From an uncultured Clostridia bacterium (GTDB lineage Bacteria > Bacillota > Clostridia > Oscillospirales > Acutalibacteraceae): a DNA stretch of 10,878 nucleotides. Both the position numbers and the translations under genes were made by a program. The notes beneath the pieces were generated by a model that saw only the letters and a list, made by a program, of their open reading frames with translations, was not told the DNA's origin and made no database searches. The first letter of the stretch is position 1; every line of letters starts with the position of its first letter. Positions 1-5,358 of this stretch are shown piece by piece. Location of the stretch: assembly GCA_947623765.1 (NCBI GenBank), contig CANQIG010000047.1, positions 1 to 10,878 on the forward strand. Reading direction: 5' to 3'.

Positions 1-413
1 GTCTCGAGCACCTCGAACTCCCGAAAGCCCATCGCCCGGTAGAACCGGTTCGTCGCGTCGTACTCCGGGTAGAGCCCCATGCGCACGGTCTTCACCTGCA
101 TGAATTCGTATCCGGCGGCGCGGGCCGCGTCCTTCGCGGCGGCGACGAGCGCCGCGCCGACGCCCTCGCGGTGGCGTTCTTTGCGCACACCCATCACGGC
201 GAGCTCGACCGTGGCCGCGCCCGTCTCCTTCAGATACAGAAAGCCCACGGGCGCACCGTCCGAAAGCGCGGCGAAAAACGGCTTTCCCGCGCTCCCCTCG
301 ACGTACGCGTCGACCGCTTCCGGTATGCCGAACCATTCCGGCAGTGCGGAAAGGATCTCCCGCGCGATGCGTTTTTTCTCCCTGTCGTCCGCGACCGGGC
401 AGACAGATACCAT
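1..413 (-). CDS. GNAT family N-acetyltransferase (C-terminus beyond the window)
   Basis: This is probably an acetyl-CoA-dependent N-acetyltransferase. The substrate cannot be told. Reading the minus strand from ATG 413 gives an open frame with no stop to the window edge (137 residues visible). It begins MVSVCPVADDREKKRIAREI. The core shows beta-strand 4 followed by the acetyl-CoA pyrophosphate loop, VELAVMGVRKERHREGVGAAL at about residues 69-89; His replaces the usual Arg/Gln of (R/Q)xxGxG. It continues with LVAAAKDAARAAGYEFMQVK and the GNAT signature NRFYRAMGFREFEVLE near residues 122-137, so only the last few residues should be missing. A good ribosome binding site, GGAGGG, lies 6 nt before the ATG. 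It is the last visible gene of the five-gene minus operon, 35 nt after the CmpB-like gene, with an 8-bp hairpin in the gap. Confidence 0.85.
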   Translation of the reverse strand, partial: MVSVCPVADDREKKRIAREILSALPEWFGIPEAVDAYVEGSAGKPFFAALSDGAPVGFLYLKETGAATVELAVMGVRKERHREGVGAALVAAAKDAARAAGYEFMQVKTVRMGLYPEYDATNRFYRAMGFREFEVLE

Positions 414-427
414 GCGTTTCCCTCCAA

Positions 428-450
428 GACCGGCGTTCACAGCGCCGGTC
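428..450 (-). promoter_or_regulatory. intercistronic hairpin before the GNAT gene
   Basis: A perfect 8-bp inverted repeat (GACCGGCG, 428-435, and CGCCGGTC, 443-450) with a 7-nt loop overlaps the stop codon of the upstream gene and ends just before the GGAGGG ribosome binding site of the acetyltransferase. It is not followed by a T-run on the minus strand, so it is not a typical intrinsic terminator. It may shield or stabilise the mRNA segment or tune translation of the last gene. Confidence 0.4.
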
Positions 451-1222
451 AGTGTTTTTTCGCGGCGCGCAGCTCCGCGCGCTTCTCGTTCAGGAATTCC
501 CGGAACTCGCGCAGCGCGTCCTCATGCGGGAGCGAGCGCAGCCGCGGGAACGCCTGCAGGATGCGCTTCTGCTGCCCGTTCAGGCGGGCGAGGAATTCCT
601 CGTGCGCCGCGCGGACGCGCGCCATCTCGCGGTCGCGGGCGGTCTGCAGCTTTTCGGGGACCGCCTCCTCGAGCGCGCGGAGCGTCGCCGCGAGCTCGCG
701 CAGGTGGTCGTTGAACCCGCCGAGACCCTTCACCGTCACCGCCGTGTCGCCGATGAGCAACAGCAGGAGCGCCGCCGCGAGGCCGTGCAGCGCCGCGTCC
801 GGCAGGCGGGCGGTAAGCGATGCCACCGGCGGGTGCAGCACGCGGATCAGCACGACGGAGAACGTCCCGAACACGACCGCGCCGAGCAGGCAGACGCGGC
901 CGTGCAGGTTGAATCTCCGCTGGGAGTAGTCCCACCAGCGGGCGTGGAACAGCTTCTCCATCGCCCACGAGGTGAAATATTCCAGCGAACAGGTGAGCAG
1001 CGCGCTCAACACGAAGAGCGCCGGCACCGACCGCACCCAGCCGAGCACGAGCAGCACCAGTACCGCGCCGAACCCGTAGATCGGGCAGTACGGGCCGTTC
1101 AGGAAGCCCCGGTTGATGAACCGTTTCGCCTTCACGGAAAAGAGCAGCGTCTCCCAGACCCAGCCCACGAACCCGTAAAATACCAGCCAAACAAAATAGC
1201 TTTCCAGCGATCTCAGCGTCAA
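449..1222 (-). CDS. CmpB-like putative ABC-transporter type IV membrane protein (PF06541-type) with coiled-coil tail
   Basis: This is an integral membrane protein of unproven function, 257 aa. It shows the hallmarks I associate with the CmpB/DUF1113 family: GWVWE at 20-24, NRGFLNGPYCPIYGFGA at 37-53 and WWDYSQRRFNLHGR at 96-109. About five hydrophobic segments are visible (roughly 8-27, 46-63, 67-85, 108-127 and 144-165). A hydrophilic, Arg/Glu/Ala-rich helical tail follows (about 170-257), probably a cytoplasmic coiled coil. The start is TTG at 1222: no in-frame ATG precedes the first membrane segment, TTG overlaps the TGA of the preceding gene (TTGA), and AGAAGG sits about 8 nt upstream. 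This means translational coupling to the HD protein. The family name implies an ABC permease, but no ATPase is nearby, so a transport role is unproven. Confidence 0.85.
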   Translation of the reverse strand: MTLRSLESYFVWLVFYGFVGWVWETLLFSVKAKRFINRGFLNGPYCPIYGFGAVLVLLVLGWVRSVPALFVLSALLTCSLEYFTSWAMEKLFHARWWDYSQRRFNLHGRVCLLGAVVFGTFSVVLIRVLHPPVASLTARLPDAALHGLAAALLLLLIGDTAVTVKGLGGFNDHLRELAATLRALEEAVPEKLQTARDREMARVRAAHEEFLARLNGQQKRILQAFPRLRSLPHEDALREFREFLNEKRAELRAAKKH

Positions 1223-1710
1223 ACGCGCCGCCTTCTTTCCCCATTTTTCCCTTCCAAAAGCCCGGCAAACGTCTCGCCGAGCGCGCAGATCTTATCCGCC
1301 GCGCAGAGGATCGCGCCCTCCTTCGTCCTCGGCGGACTAAGCGTCAGCGGGAACATATGGTGCAGGATCATGTCCCGCTCGACGTCGCTCAGCGCAAAAT
1401 CGCGCGCGGCGTTTTCGAGCGCGCGCTTCGGGTGCGTGAAGCCGTGCCAGCGGTGGCTGCGGTCCTTTTCGTGCCAGTCGTAGAGGAAGTAGTCGTGCAG
1501 CAGCGCGCCGCGCACGAGCGCCGTCCGGTCCACCCGGCAGCCGAGCCGGTCCGCGATGGCAAGGCACCGCGCCGTGACCGCGAGGCTGTGCCGGTACACG
1601 CTGATCTCCCCGTGCTGCAGGAGGGCCTTCTGCCCCCGATACGACGCGCGGCGAAGGACGTCCCCGCCGCGCGATGCGATCTCCCTGCCGCAAAGCTCCG
1701 CCCGCGTCAT
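1219..1710 (-). CDS. HD-domain metal-dependent phosphohydrolase-like protein
   Basis: A 163-aa soluble protein with one HD domain. The ordered metal ligands can be seen: H41 (YRHS), H72-D73 (LLHDYFLYDWH) and D139 (CAADK), with further histidines at H93 (FTHP) and H117-H118 (ILHHMFP). HD proteins hydrolyse phosphoester bonds, often in nucleotides; the substrate here is unknown. The block HDYFLYDWHEKDRSH is typical of a small stand-alone clostridial HD family. I chose the ATG at 1710 because it overlaps the ddl stop as ATGA and removes an Arg/Pro-rich extension (up to 1836) that merely reads through the ddl gene in another frame. Its own stop overlaps the next start (TTGA), so ligase, HD protein and membrane protein form a coupled series. 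Confidence 0.88.
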   Translation of the reverse strand: MTRAELCGREIASRGGDVLRRASYRGQKALLQHGEISVYRHSLAVTARCLAIADRLGCRVDRTALVRGALLHDYFLYDWHEKDRSHRWHGFTHPKRALENAARDFALSDVERDMILHHMFPLTLSPPRTKEGAILCAADKICALGETFAGLLEGKNGERRRRV

Positions 1711-2735
1711 CCGTGCCGCGCCAGCCGCGCGATGCGCTCGCAGAGCGCGTTGTAGGAGACGCCGACGGCGGCCGCCTCCTGCGGGAGCAGGCTCGTCGGC
1801 GTCATGCCGGGCAGCGTGTTCGCTTCGAGGCACCACGCGCAGCCCGCCTCGTCGAGGATGAAATCGACCCGCGAATACGCGCCGAGGCGCAGCGTCCGGT
1901 GGACGGCGAGCGCCGCGGACTGCATCGCCGCGCGCGTCTTCTCCGGGATCGGTGCGGGGCAGATCTCCTCGGTCAGCCCCGCCTGATATTTGTTGCGGTA
2001 ATCGTAAAATCCCGCCTTCGGGCGGATCTCGATGACCGGCAGCGATTCGCCCTCGAGCACGCCGACCGAAAACTCCCGCCCGGTGATCTTCTTTTCCACG
2101 AGCACGCGGTCCTCATAGCGCGCGGCAAAGCGCAGCGCGCCGTCGAGCGCGCCCTCGTCCTCCACGACCGTCACCCCGATGCTCGAGCCGCACCCGCAGG
2201 GCTTCACGACGCACGGGAAACCCACCGCGCGAAACGCGTCCCGGTCCTTCGGCGCGGCGCAGATCCAGTCCGCCGTGAGGATCCCCGCGCCGCGCATCAG
2301 GCGCTTCGCGAGGTCCTTATCCATCGCGAGGAGGCTCCCGTCGTACCCGGTGCCGGTGTACGGCACGCCGAACAGGTCGAGCGCGGCCTGCACCTTCCCG
2401 TTTTCACCCGCCGCGCCGTGCAGCGCGAGGAACACGACGTCCGCCTCGCGGCACGCTTCGAGCACGCCCGGGCCCATCTTGCCGGGTATCTCCGGGCGCG
2501 ATGCGCGCAGCGCCACGAGGTCCGGCTCCGTCTCCGGCACACGGTATGAGAACCGAACGCCCTCCCCCGCGCGGCGGAAAACCGGCGGGAACGACGCGTT
2601 CTCCGTCCCGAGGAACAGATCGAGGAGCAGCACCTCGTGCCCGTTTTCGAGCAGGGCGTTCGCGATCAGCGCGCCGGAGGAGAGCGAAACGTCGCGCTCC
2701 GGGCTGAGCCCGCCCGCCAAAACCACGATCTTCAT
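1707..2735 (-). CDS. ddl: D-alanine--D-alanine ligase
   Basis: An ATP-grasp enzyme that joins two D-alanines for the peptidoglycan stem peptide in the cytoplasm. It is 342 aa, slightly longer than the roughly 306 aa of E. coli DdlB. Visible motifs, in order, are SPERDVSLSSG (11-21, with the catalytic Glu at 13), LHGAAGENGKVQ (105-116), VVKPCGCGSSIGV (176-188, ATP and substrate loop), VEKKITGREFSVGV (213-226), omega-loop FYDYRNKY (243-250), SRVDF (288-292) and CLEANTLPGMTPTSL (302-316, Mg ligands Glu304 and Asn306). The Tyr in the omega loop, rather than the His of VanA-type enzymes, points to D-Ala-D-Ala and not D-Ala-D-Lac. I prefer ATG 2735 (MKIVVLAGG) because GAGGCGG lies 6 nt upstream; a GTG at 2747 overlapping the esterase stop is the alternative. 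It sits in an unusual operon next to an esterase and an HD protein. Confidence 0.95.
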   Translation of the reverse strand: MKIVVLAGGLSPERDVSLSSGALIANALLENGHEVLLLDLFLGTENASFPPVFRRAGEGVRFSYRVPETEPDLVALRASRPEIPGKMGPGVLEACREADVVFLALHGAAGENGKVQAALDLFGVPYTGTGYDGSLLAMDKDLAKRLMRGAGILTADWICAAPKDRDAFRAVGFPCVVKPCGCGSSIGVTVVEDEGALDGALRFAARYEDRVLVEKKITGREFSVGVLEGESLPVIEIRPKAGFYDYRNKYQAGLTEEICPAPIPEKTRAAMQSAALAVHRTLRLGAYSRVDFILDEAGCAWCLEANTLPGMTPTSLLPQEAAAVGVSYNALCERIARLARHG

Positions 2736-2743
2736 CGGCCGCC

Positions 2744-3589
2744 TCACACCGGCAGCCGGTCGATGACCGTCTGGATATGTTCGTCCCAGAACTCCCAGCT
2801 GTGCGTGCCGGGTGCCTCCGCGTAGTCGTTCGCGATGCCGAGCGCGTCGAGATGCTTCTTGAAACGCCGGTTCGCGTCTGCGGCGAGCGGGTCCTCGCTG
2901 CCGCAGCGGATGATGAGCTCCGGGAGCCGCTTCCCGCTCTTCGCCGCATCCTCCGCGATGAGGAACAGGTTGTTCTCCCGGTCGGTCAGAAATTCCTTCA
3001 AAGAGCCGAAGTTCACGAAGAACTGCGTCGCCGAGCGGTACTCCATCGGCGAGAGAGTGTCCTTCGCGGCGCGCAGCTGCGCGATGTCGTCAAAGCCCTT
3101 TGCGGCCTCGGGGATCATGATCGAGCGGTCCACACCGGCGGAGAGCCCGCCGACAACCGAGAACTCGTCCGGGAGCGCGAGGCCGATCTTCAGCGCGCCA
3201 TAGCCGCCCATGGAGAGCCCCGAGACGAACTTCCCCTCCCGCTCGCGGGAGAGATTGAAGTACCGCGCGCACACCTCCGGGACTTCCTTCGCCACATAGT
3301 CAAAGTACGGGAAGCCGTGCTTCTGGTTCGTATACGCGCCGAGGTGCGTCGTCATCATGACGACCGCGAGCCGCTTTGCGGAGACGTACCGCTCGATCGA
3401 CGTGCGGCGCTGCCAGATGCTCTCGTCGTCGCTCGTCCCGTGCAGCAGGTACAGCGCCGGGATGGGCGCGTTCTCCTCCGCGCCGCCGGCGGTCACGCCG
3501 ATCCCCTGCGCCGCCTCGGGCAGGATGATCTCGAGGTGCATCTGCATCCCCATCACCGGCGAAAAATACTGAAAATTCACAAGCGCCAT
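2744..3589 (-). CDS. esterase-D family alpha/beta hydrolase (tributyrin esterase / S-formylglutathione hydrolase-like)
   Basis: A cytoplasmic serine esterase of 281 aa. It has an alpha/beta-hydrolase fold of the PF00756 type and no signal peptide. The N-terminus MALVNFQYFSPVMGMQMHLE is typical of tributyrin-esterase (EstA/FrmB-like) proteins. Other features are the oxyanion-region LLHGTSDDESIW (48-59), nucleophile motif GLSMGGYG (Ser126), acid GSEDPL (Asp233) and GTHSWEFW (His263), giving a complete triad. The real substrate may be acyl or acetyl esters of carbohydrates or small molecules. Start choice: ATG 3589 has GAGGAGG 8 nt upstream. The frame stays open further upstream to 3796, but that stretch reads through the promoter and palindrome and has no family resemblance. 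It is the first gene of the operon. Its stop lies 8 nt before the ddl ATG. Confidence 0.92.
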   Translation of the reverse strand: MALVNFQYFSPVMGMQMHLEIILPEAAQGIGVTAGGAEENAPIPALYLLHGTSDDESIWQRRTSIERYVSAKRLAVVMMTTHLGAYTNQKHGFPYFDYVAKEVPEVCARYFNLSREREGKFVSGLSMGGYGALKIGLALPDEFSVVGGLSAGVDRSIMIPEAAKGFDDIAQLRAAKDTLSPMEYRSATQFFVNFGSLKEFLTDRENNLFLIAEDAAKSGKRLPELIIRCGSEDPLAADANRRFKKHLDALGIANDYAEAPGTHSWEFWDEHIQTVIDRLPV

Positions 3590-3624
3590 GTTGTTTTCCT
3601 CCTCGTCTATGTCCTTGTGGATGG

Positions 3625-3660
3625 CGTTGGTTTCGTCGATGCCCATCAACGAAACCAACG
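3625..3660. promoter_or_regulatory. 36-bp near-perfect palindrome at the operon head (candidate operator or 5' hairpin)
   Basis: The arms CGTTGGTTTCGT (3625-3636) and ACGAAACCAACG (3649-3660) are perfect 12-bp complements. The centre continues the dyad with GATG and CATC (3638-3641 and 3644-3647) after one mismatched pair. On the minus strand it starts 4 nt after a TATACT -10, so it would cover the transcription start. This position fits a repressor operator or a stem-loop at the mRNA 5' end. No T-run follows on either strand, which argues against a terminator. Confidence 0.6.
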
Positions 3661-3664
3661 AAAG

Positions 3665-3670
3665 AGTATA
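3665..3670 (-). promoter_or_regulatory. candidate -10 element of the esterase-ddl operon
   Basis: On the minus strand TATACT reads at 3670-3665, about 75 nt before the esterase start. The best -35 candidate is CTGACT 15 nt upstream, which is weak and short-spaced. The promoter may therefore depend on an activator, or on whatever binds the adjacent palindrome. Confidence 0.4.
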
Positions 3671-3914
3671 CCGCTTTTTTCTAACAGTCAGGGCCGCCTG
3701 CGAAGCCGACGGCTTCGTACAGGCCCTGAAAAGACTTGCTGCCGACACAGCCGCATGGAAGGGTTTTCCACTTGCATCATTCGCCACGCCGCCCATAAAC
3801 GGGCAGTCCCCTTCTCACCGTGGGTTTTTCGTAACAGCGAACCGCGCAAGTTTCTTTTCCCGCTTCGCTCAACACTGGCCGCTAAACCCATACAGACCGA
3901 TGCGCGCCGCGTGC
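3671..3914. other. gene-free structured region, possible dispersed repeat
   Basis: I see no credible gene between the esterase promoter and the end of the gene fragment at 3915. The stretch holds several hairpins. The strongest has nested arms GCCTG (3696-3700) with CGAAGCC (3701-3707), a GAC loop, then GGCTTCG (3711-3717) and CAGGC (3720-3724). An alternative outer pair is CAGGGCC (3689-3695) with GGCCCTG (3722-3728). A second, weaker hairpin surrounds 3790-3807 (GCCC...GGGC). None is followed by a clear T-run, and no terminator for the lexA unit was found here. The mix of hairpins with degraded, stop-poor frames on both strands resembles intergenic repeat elements of gut clostridia. That is an impression, not a search result. 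Confidence 0.3.
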
Positions 3915-4190
3915 TCACGGCTCGACCGAGATCGCGTGATCCAAAATGACGTTCCCCGCAGCGTCCGGCGTCGTAAAACCCGGGCAGCTATACCGCTCGA
4001 TGCACCAGTCGTCCTCTTTGCGCTTCATGCCGCGCGAATCCAGCTCCCGCAGGCACATTTCGTGCGTCTCCATCGTGTAGAATTCCGCGCTCCCGTCCGG
4101 GCCATACAGATAGCATACGGCGTAGTCCTGCGGCTCGATGTCCGCATACGCGAAGCCGTCCGGCACGTCTGTTCCCGCCGGGAACAGCAT
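3915..4190 (-). CDS. GyrI-like / AraC effector-binding domain fragment, N-terminally truncated
   Basis: This 91-aa frame matches the C-terminal half of clostridial stand-alone GyrI-like (SOUL/AraC effector-binding) proteins. It contains LFPAGTDVPDGFAY at the start, YAVCYLYGPDGSAEFY, and the closing block WCIERYSCPGFTTP followed by GNVILDHAIS. Full family members usually have about 60-90 more residues before this point. Those are absent: the frame remains open upstream (GGTPERWVG immediately before the ATG looks native) but runs straight into the lexA stop at 4269-4271 with which it shares a reading frame. No good ribosome binding site precedes ATG 4190. It is therefore most likely a 5'-truncated pseudogene rather than a working binding protein. 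If expressed, it would depend on read-through or coupling from lexA. Confidence 0.65.
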   Translation of the reverse strand: MLFPAGTDVPDGFAYADIEPQDYAVCYLYGPDGSAEFYTMETHEMCLRELDSRGMKRKEDDWCIERYSCPGFTTPDAAGNVILDHAISVEP

Positions 4191-4268
4191 CCCGACCCAG
4201 CGCTCCGGCGTGCCGCCGGGCAGCGCTCCAATTTCACGTCCAAGATCCGAACGGCCATCCCGCGCCCC

Positions 4269-4850
4269 TCAATAATAGCGGATGACCGCGACGACCTTCC
4301 CGAGGACTGTCACGTCGTCGGAGACGATGGGCTCGAAGTCCGGGTTCTCCGGCTGGAGGCGGAACGTGCCGTTCTCCGCGTAGAAGCGCTTCACGGTGGC
4401 TTCCTCGCCGATCATGCCGACAACGATGTCGCCGTTCTCGGCGGCGGGCGTCTTTTCGGCGATCACATAGTCGCCGTCGAGGATGCCCGCGTTCTTCATG
4501 CTCAGGCCCTCGACGTGCAGCGCGAACAGCTCCCTGCCGGAGCGGTCCGGGTAGGGGATGTACCCCTCGATGTCCTCCACGGCGAGGATCGGCATACCCG
4601 CCGTGACTTTGCCGAGGATCGGCACCTGCTTCGCGGCGGCGGCCCCGGCAATGTGGATCGACCGGTTGAGGCCGCGGTCCCGCGTGATGTACCCCATCGA
4701 CTCGAGCGAGCGCAGATGGGAATGCACCGTGGACGTGGAGCGCAGCCCCGTCGCGGCGCAGATCTCCCGCACCGAGGGCGGCACGGCGTTCTCCGCCATG
4801 GCGCGGCATAGGTAATCGTATACGAGCTGCTGGCTTTTGGTCATCGACAT
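4269..4850 (-). CDS. lexA: LexA repressor, SOS response
   Basis: The SOS repressor, a homodimer that binds SOS boxes and cuts itself when RecA filaments form. It is 193 aa, slightly shorter than the roughly 202-205 aa usual for LexA. The N-terminal winged helix-turn-helix is seen in SVREICAATGLRSTSTVHSH (26-45) and LRSLESMGYITRD (46-58). The self-cleavage bond is Ala84-Gly85 in VTAGMP. The S24-peptidase catalytic pair is Ser117 (EGLSMKNAG) and Lys154 (ATVKRFY). It ends VLGKVVAVIRYY as expected, so it is complete. I chose ATG 4850 because GGAG lies 7 nt upstream; ATG 4844 is a possible internal start, and the frame upstream of 4850 is not LexA-like. It has its own promoter and an SOS box, so it should be autoregulated. 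A truncated GyrI-like gene follows directly. Confidence 0.96.
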   Translation of the reverse strand: MSMTKSQQLVYDYLCRAMAENAVPPSVREICAATGLRSTSTVHSHLRSLESMGYITRDRGLNRSIHIAGAAAAKQVPILGKVTAGMPILAVEDIEGYIPYPDRSGRELFALHVEGLSMKNAGILDGDYVIAEKTPAAENGDIVVGMIGEEATVKRFYAENGTFRLQPENPDFEPIVSDDVTVLGKVVAVIRYY

Positions 4851-4914
4851 AAAATCACTCCGTCTTTCTGTTCCCCGCGGCACACCTCCGCGAGGGCTAT
4901 GGATGCCCCTGCAA

Positions 4915-4935
4915 GCCCGGCAGGTCCTTCCGGGC
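4915..4935 (-). promoter_or_regulatory. small hairpin in the lexA leader
   Basis: GCCCGG (4915-4920) and CCGGGC (4930-4935) form a perfect 6-bp stem around a 9-nt loop, soon after the likely lexA transcription start. No T-run follows. Its role is unknown; it may only stabilise the leader. Confidence 0.25.
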
Positions 4936-4952
4936 AAACTTCTCTGTCTACC

Positions 4953-4981
4953 AGTATAGCACATCCCGTTCCAAATTGCAA
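4953..4981 (-). promoter_or_regulatory. lexA promoter (sigma-A type)
   Basis: On the minus strand -35 TTGCAA (4981-4976) is separated by exactly 17 nt from -10 TATACT (4958-4953). Transcription would start near 4946, giving a leader of about 95 nt before lexA. The -35 overlaps the SOS box. Confidence 0.75.
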
Positions 4982-4992
4982 ACAATCGTTTG
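4979..4992. promoter_or_regulatory. LexA-binding SOS box
   Basis: CAAACAATCGTTTG is a 5-4-5 dyad (CAAAC / GTTTG). It fits the Gram-positive LexA box CGAAC-N4-GTTYG except for A instead of G at position 2, which is matched by T on the other arm. It overlaps the lexA -35 hexamer, so bound LexA would block RNA polymerase: classic autorepression. Confidence 0.8.
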
Positions 4993-5131
4993 ATATTTTT
5001 TTGCTCTTTTTTGGATTTTTTGCATTTTCCTTTCCGTTTTCAGGGTTCCGCGCGGGAAAAGAGTCCCTTGGAACGTATAAACGGGCGTTCATAGATTTGT
5101 TTCAAATATTTCAGCGCTTATTCAAAGCGGG

Positions 5132-5162
5132 TTCACATCTCCCGGAAAAAAAGAGCTATAAT
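5132..5162 (+). promoter_or_regulatory. plus-strand promoter upstream of a short terminated transcript
   Basis: TATAAT at 5157-5162 is a perfect -10. The best -35 is TTCACA (5132-5137) with a long 19-nt spacer. Transcription would begin near 5169, divergent from lexA. Confidence 0.5.
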
Positions 5163-5168
5163 AGAACC

Positions 5169-5285
5169 GTATTCAGAAAAAGGCACCGCAACCCTTTCAT
5201 GGATACAGTTCTACCCTCCTCAATATACCCCTATTACAAGGAAAAGAACCGAAACCGCATTCGGTTCTTTTTCTTTTCTTTTTTT
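5169..5285 (+). ncRNA. candidate small RNA (or attenuated 5' leader of the M23 gene)
   Basis: A transcript of about 115-120 nt is bounded by a consensus -10 (5157-5162) and a strong intrinsic terminator (5241-5285). It has no credible protein gene: an ATG at 5199 lacks a ribosome binding site and its frame runs through the terminator. The middle carries C-rich, probably single-stranded segments, CCCTCCT (5214-5220) and CCCC (5228-5231). The first is complementary to AGGAGGG-type ribosome binding sites, a feature known in Gram-positive regulatory RNAs such as RsaE/RoxS. No Rfam family is recognised. The alternative is conditional attenuation of the downstream M23 gene. Confidence 0.4.
5241..5285 (+). 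terminator. rho-independent terminator upstream of the M23 gene
   Basis: GAAAAGAACCGA (5241-5252) pairs with TCGGTTCTTTTT (5261-5272), 11 perfect pairs plus one G-T, around an 8-nt loop. A T-rich tail follows to 5285. No plus-strand protein gene lies upstream to be terminated, so it must end a small RNA or act as an attenuator. Confidence 0.8.
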
Positions 5286-5295
5286 CGCGGCGGCC

Positions 5296-5324
5296 GCATA
5301 TCGCGCGGTCCTCGGCCAATACTA
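5296..5324 (+). promoter_or_regulatory. possible forespore (sigma-G/sigma-F-like) promoter of the M23 gene
   Basis: GCATA (5296-5300) fits the GYATA -35 of forespore sigma factors. AATACTA (5318-5324), 17 nt further on, is one mismatch from a CATnnTA -10. It lies after the terminator and about 20 nt before the ribosome binding site, where the M23 gene needs a promoter. It is not a good sigma-A promoter and not a good sigma-F -10 (no GG). This is a tentative reading by eye. Confidence 0.25.
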
Positions 5325-5358
5325 GCCATACCGAATCGAAAAAGGAAGGTATGACGAT

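Noticed and set aside
344..1483. Plus-strand 379-codon frame and other long Arg/Ala/Pro-rich frames over 1-3900
   Set aside because: They oppose well-supported minus-strand genes and have low-complexity Arg-rich products typical of antisense reading in GC-rich DNA.
1711..1836. N-terminal extension of the HD protein
   Set aside because: It overlaps the ddl coding end in another frame and is Arg/Pro-rich; the ATGA overlap at 1707-1710 gives a natural start.
1707..2735. VanA-like D-Ala-D-Lac ligase (vancomycin resistance)
   Set aside because: The omega loop has FYDYRNKY as in D-Ala-D-Ala ligases, and no vanH, vanX or two-component genes are nearby.
3590..3796. N-terminal extension of the esterase
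   Set aside because: The extension reads through the candidate promoter and palindrome, and ATG 3589 has a strong ribosome binding site and the family's usual N-terminus.
5199..5300. Phe-rich leader peptide (ATG 5199, ending with a run of Phe codons) suggesting phenylalanine attenuation
   Set aside because: The Phe codons are simply the T-tail of the terminator, no ribosome binding site precedes the ATG, and no aromatic biosynthesis gene follows.
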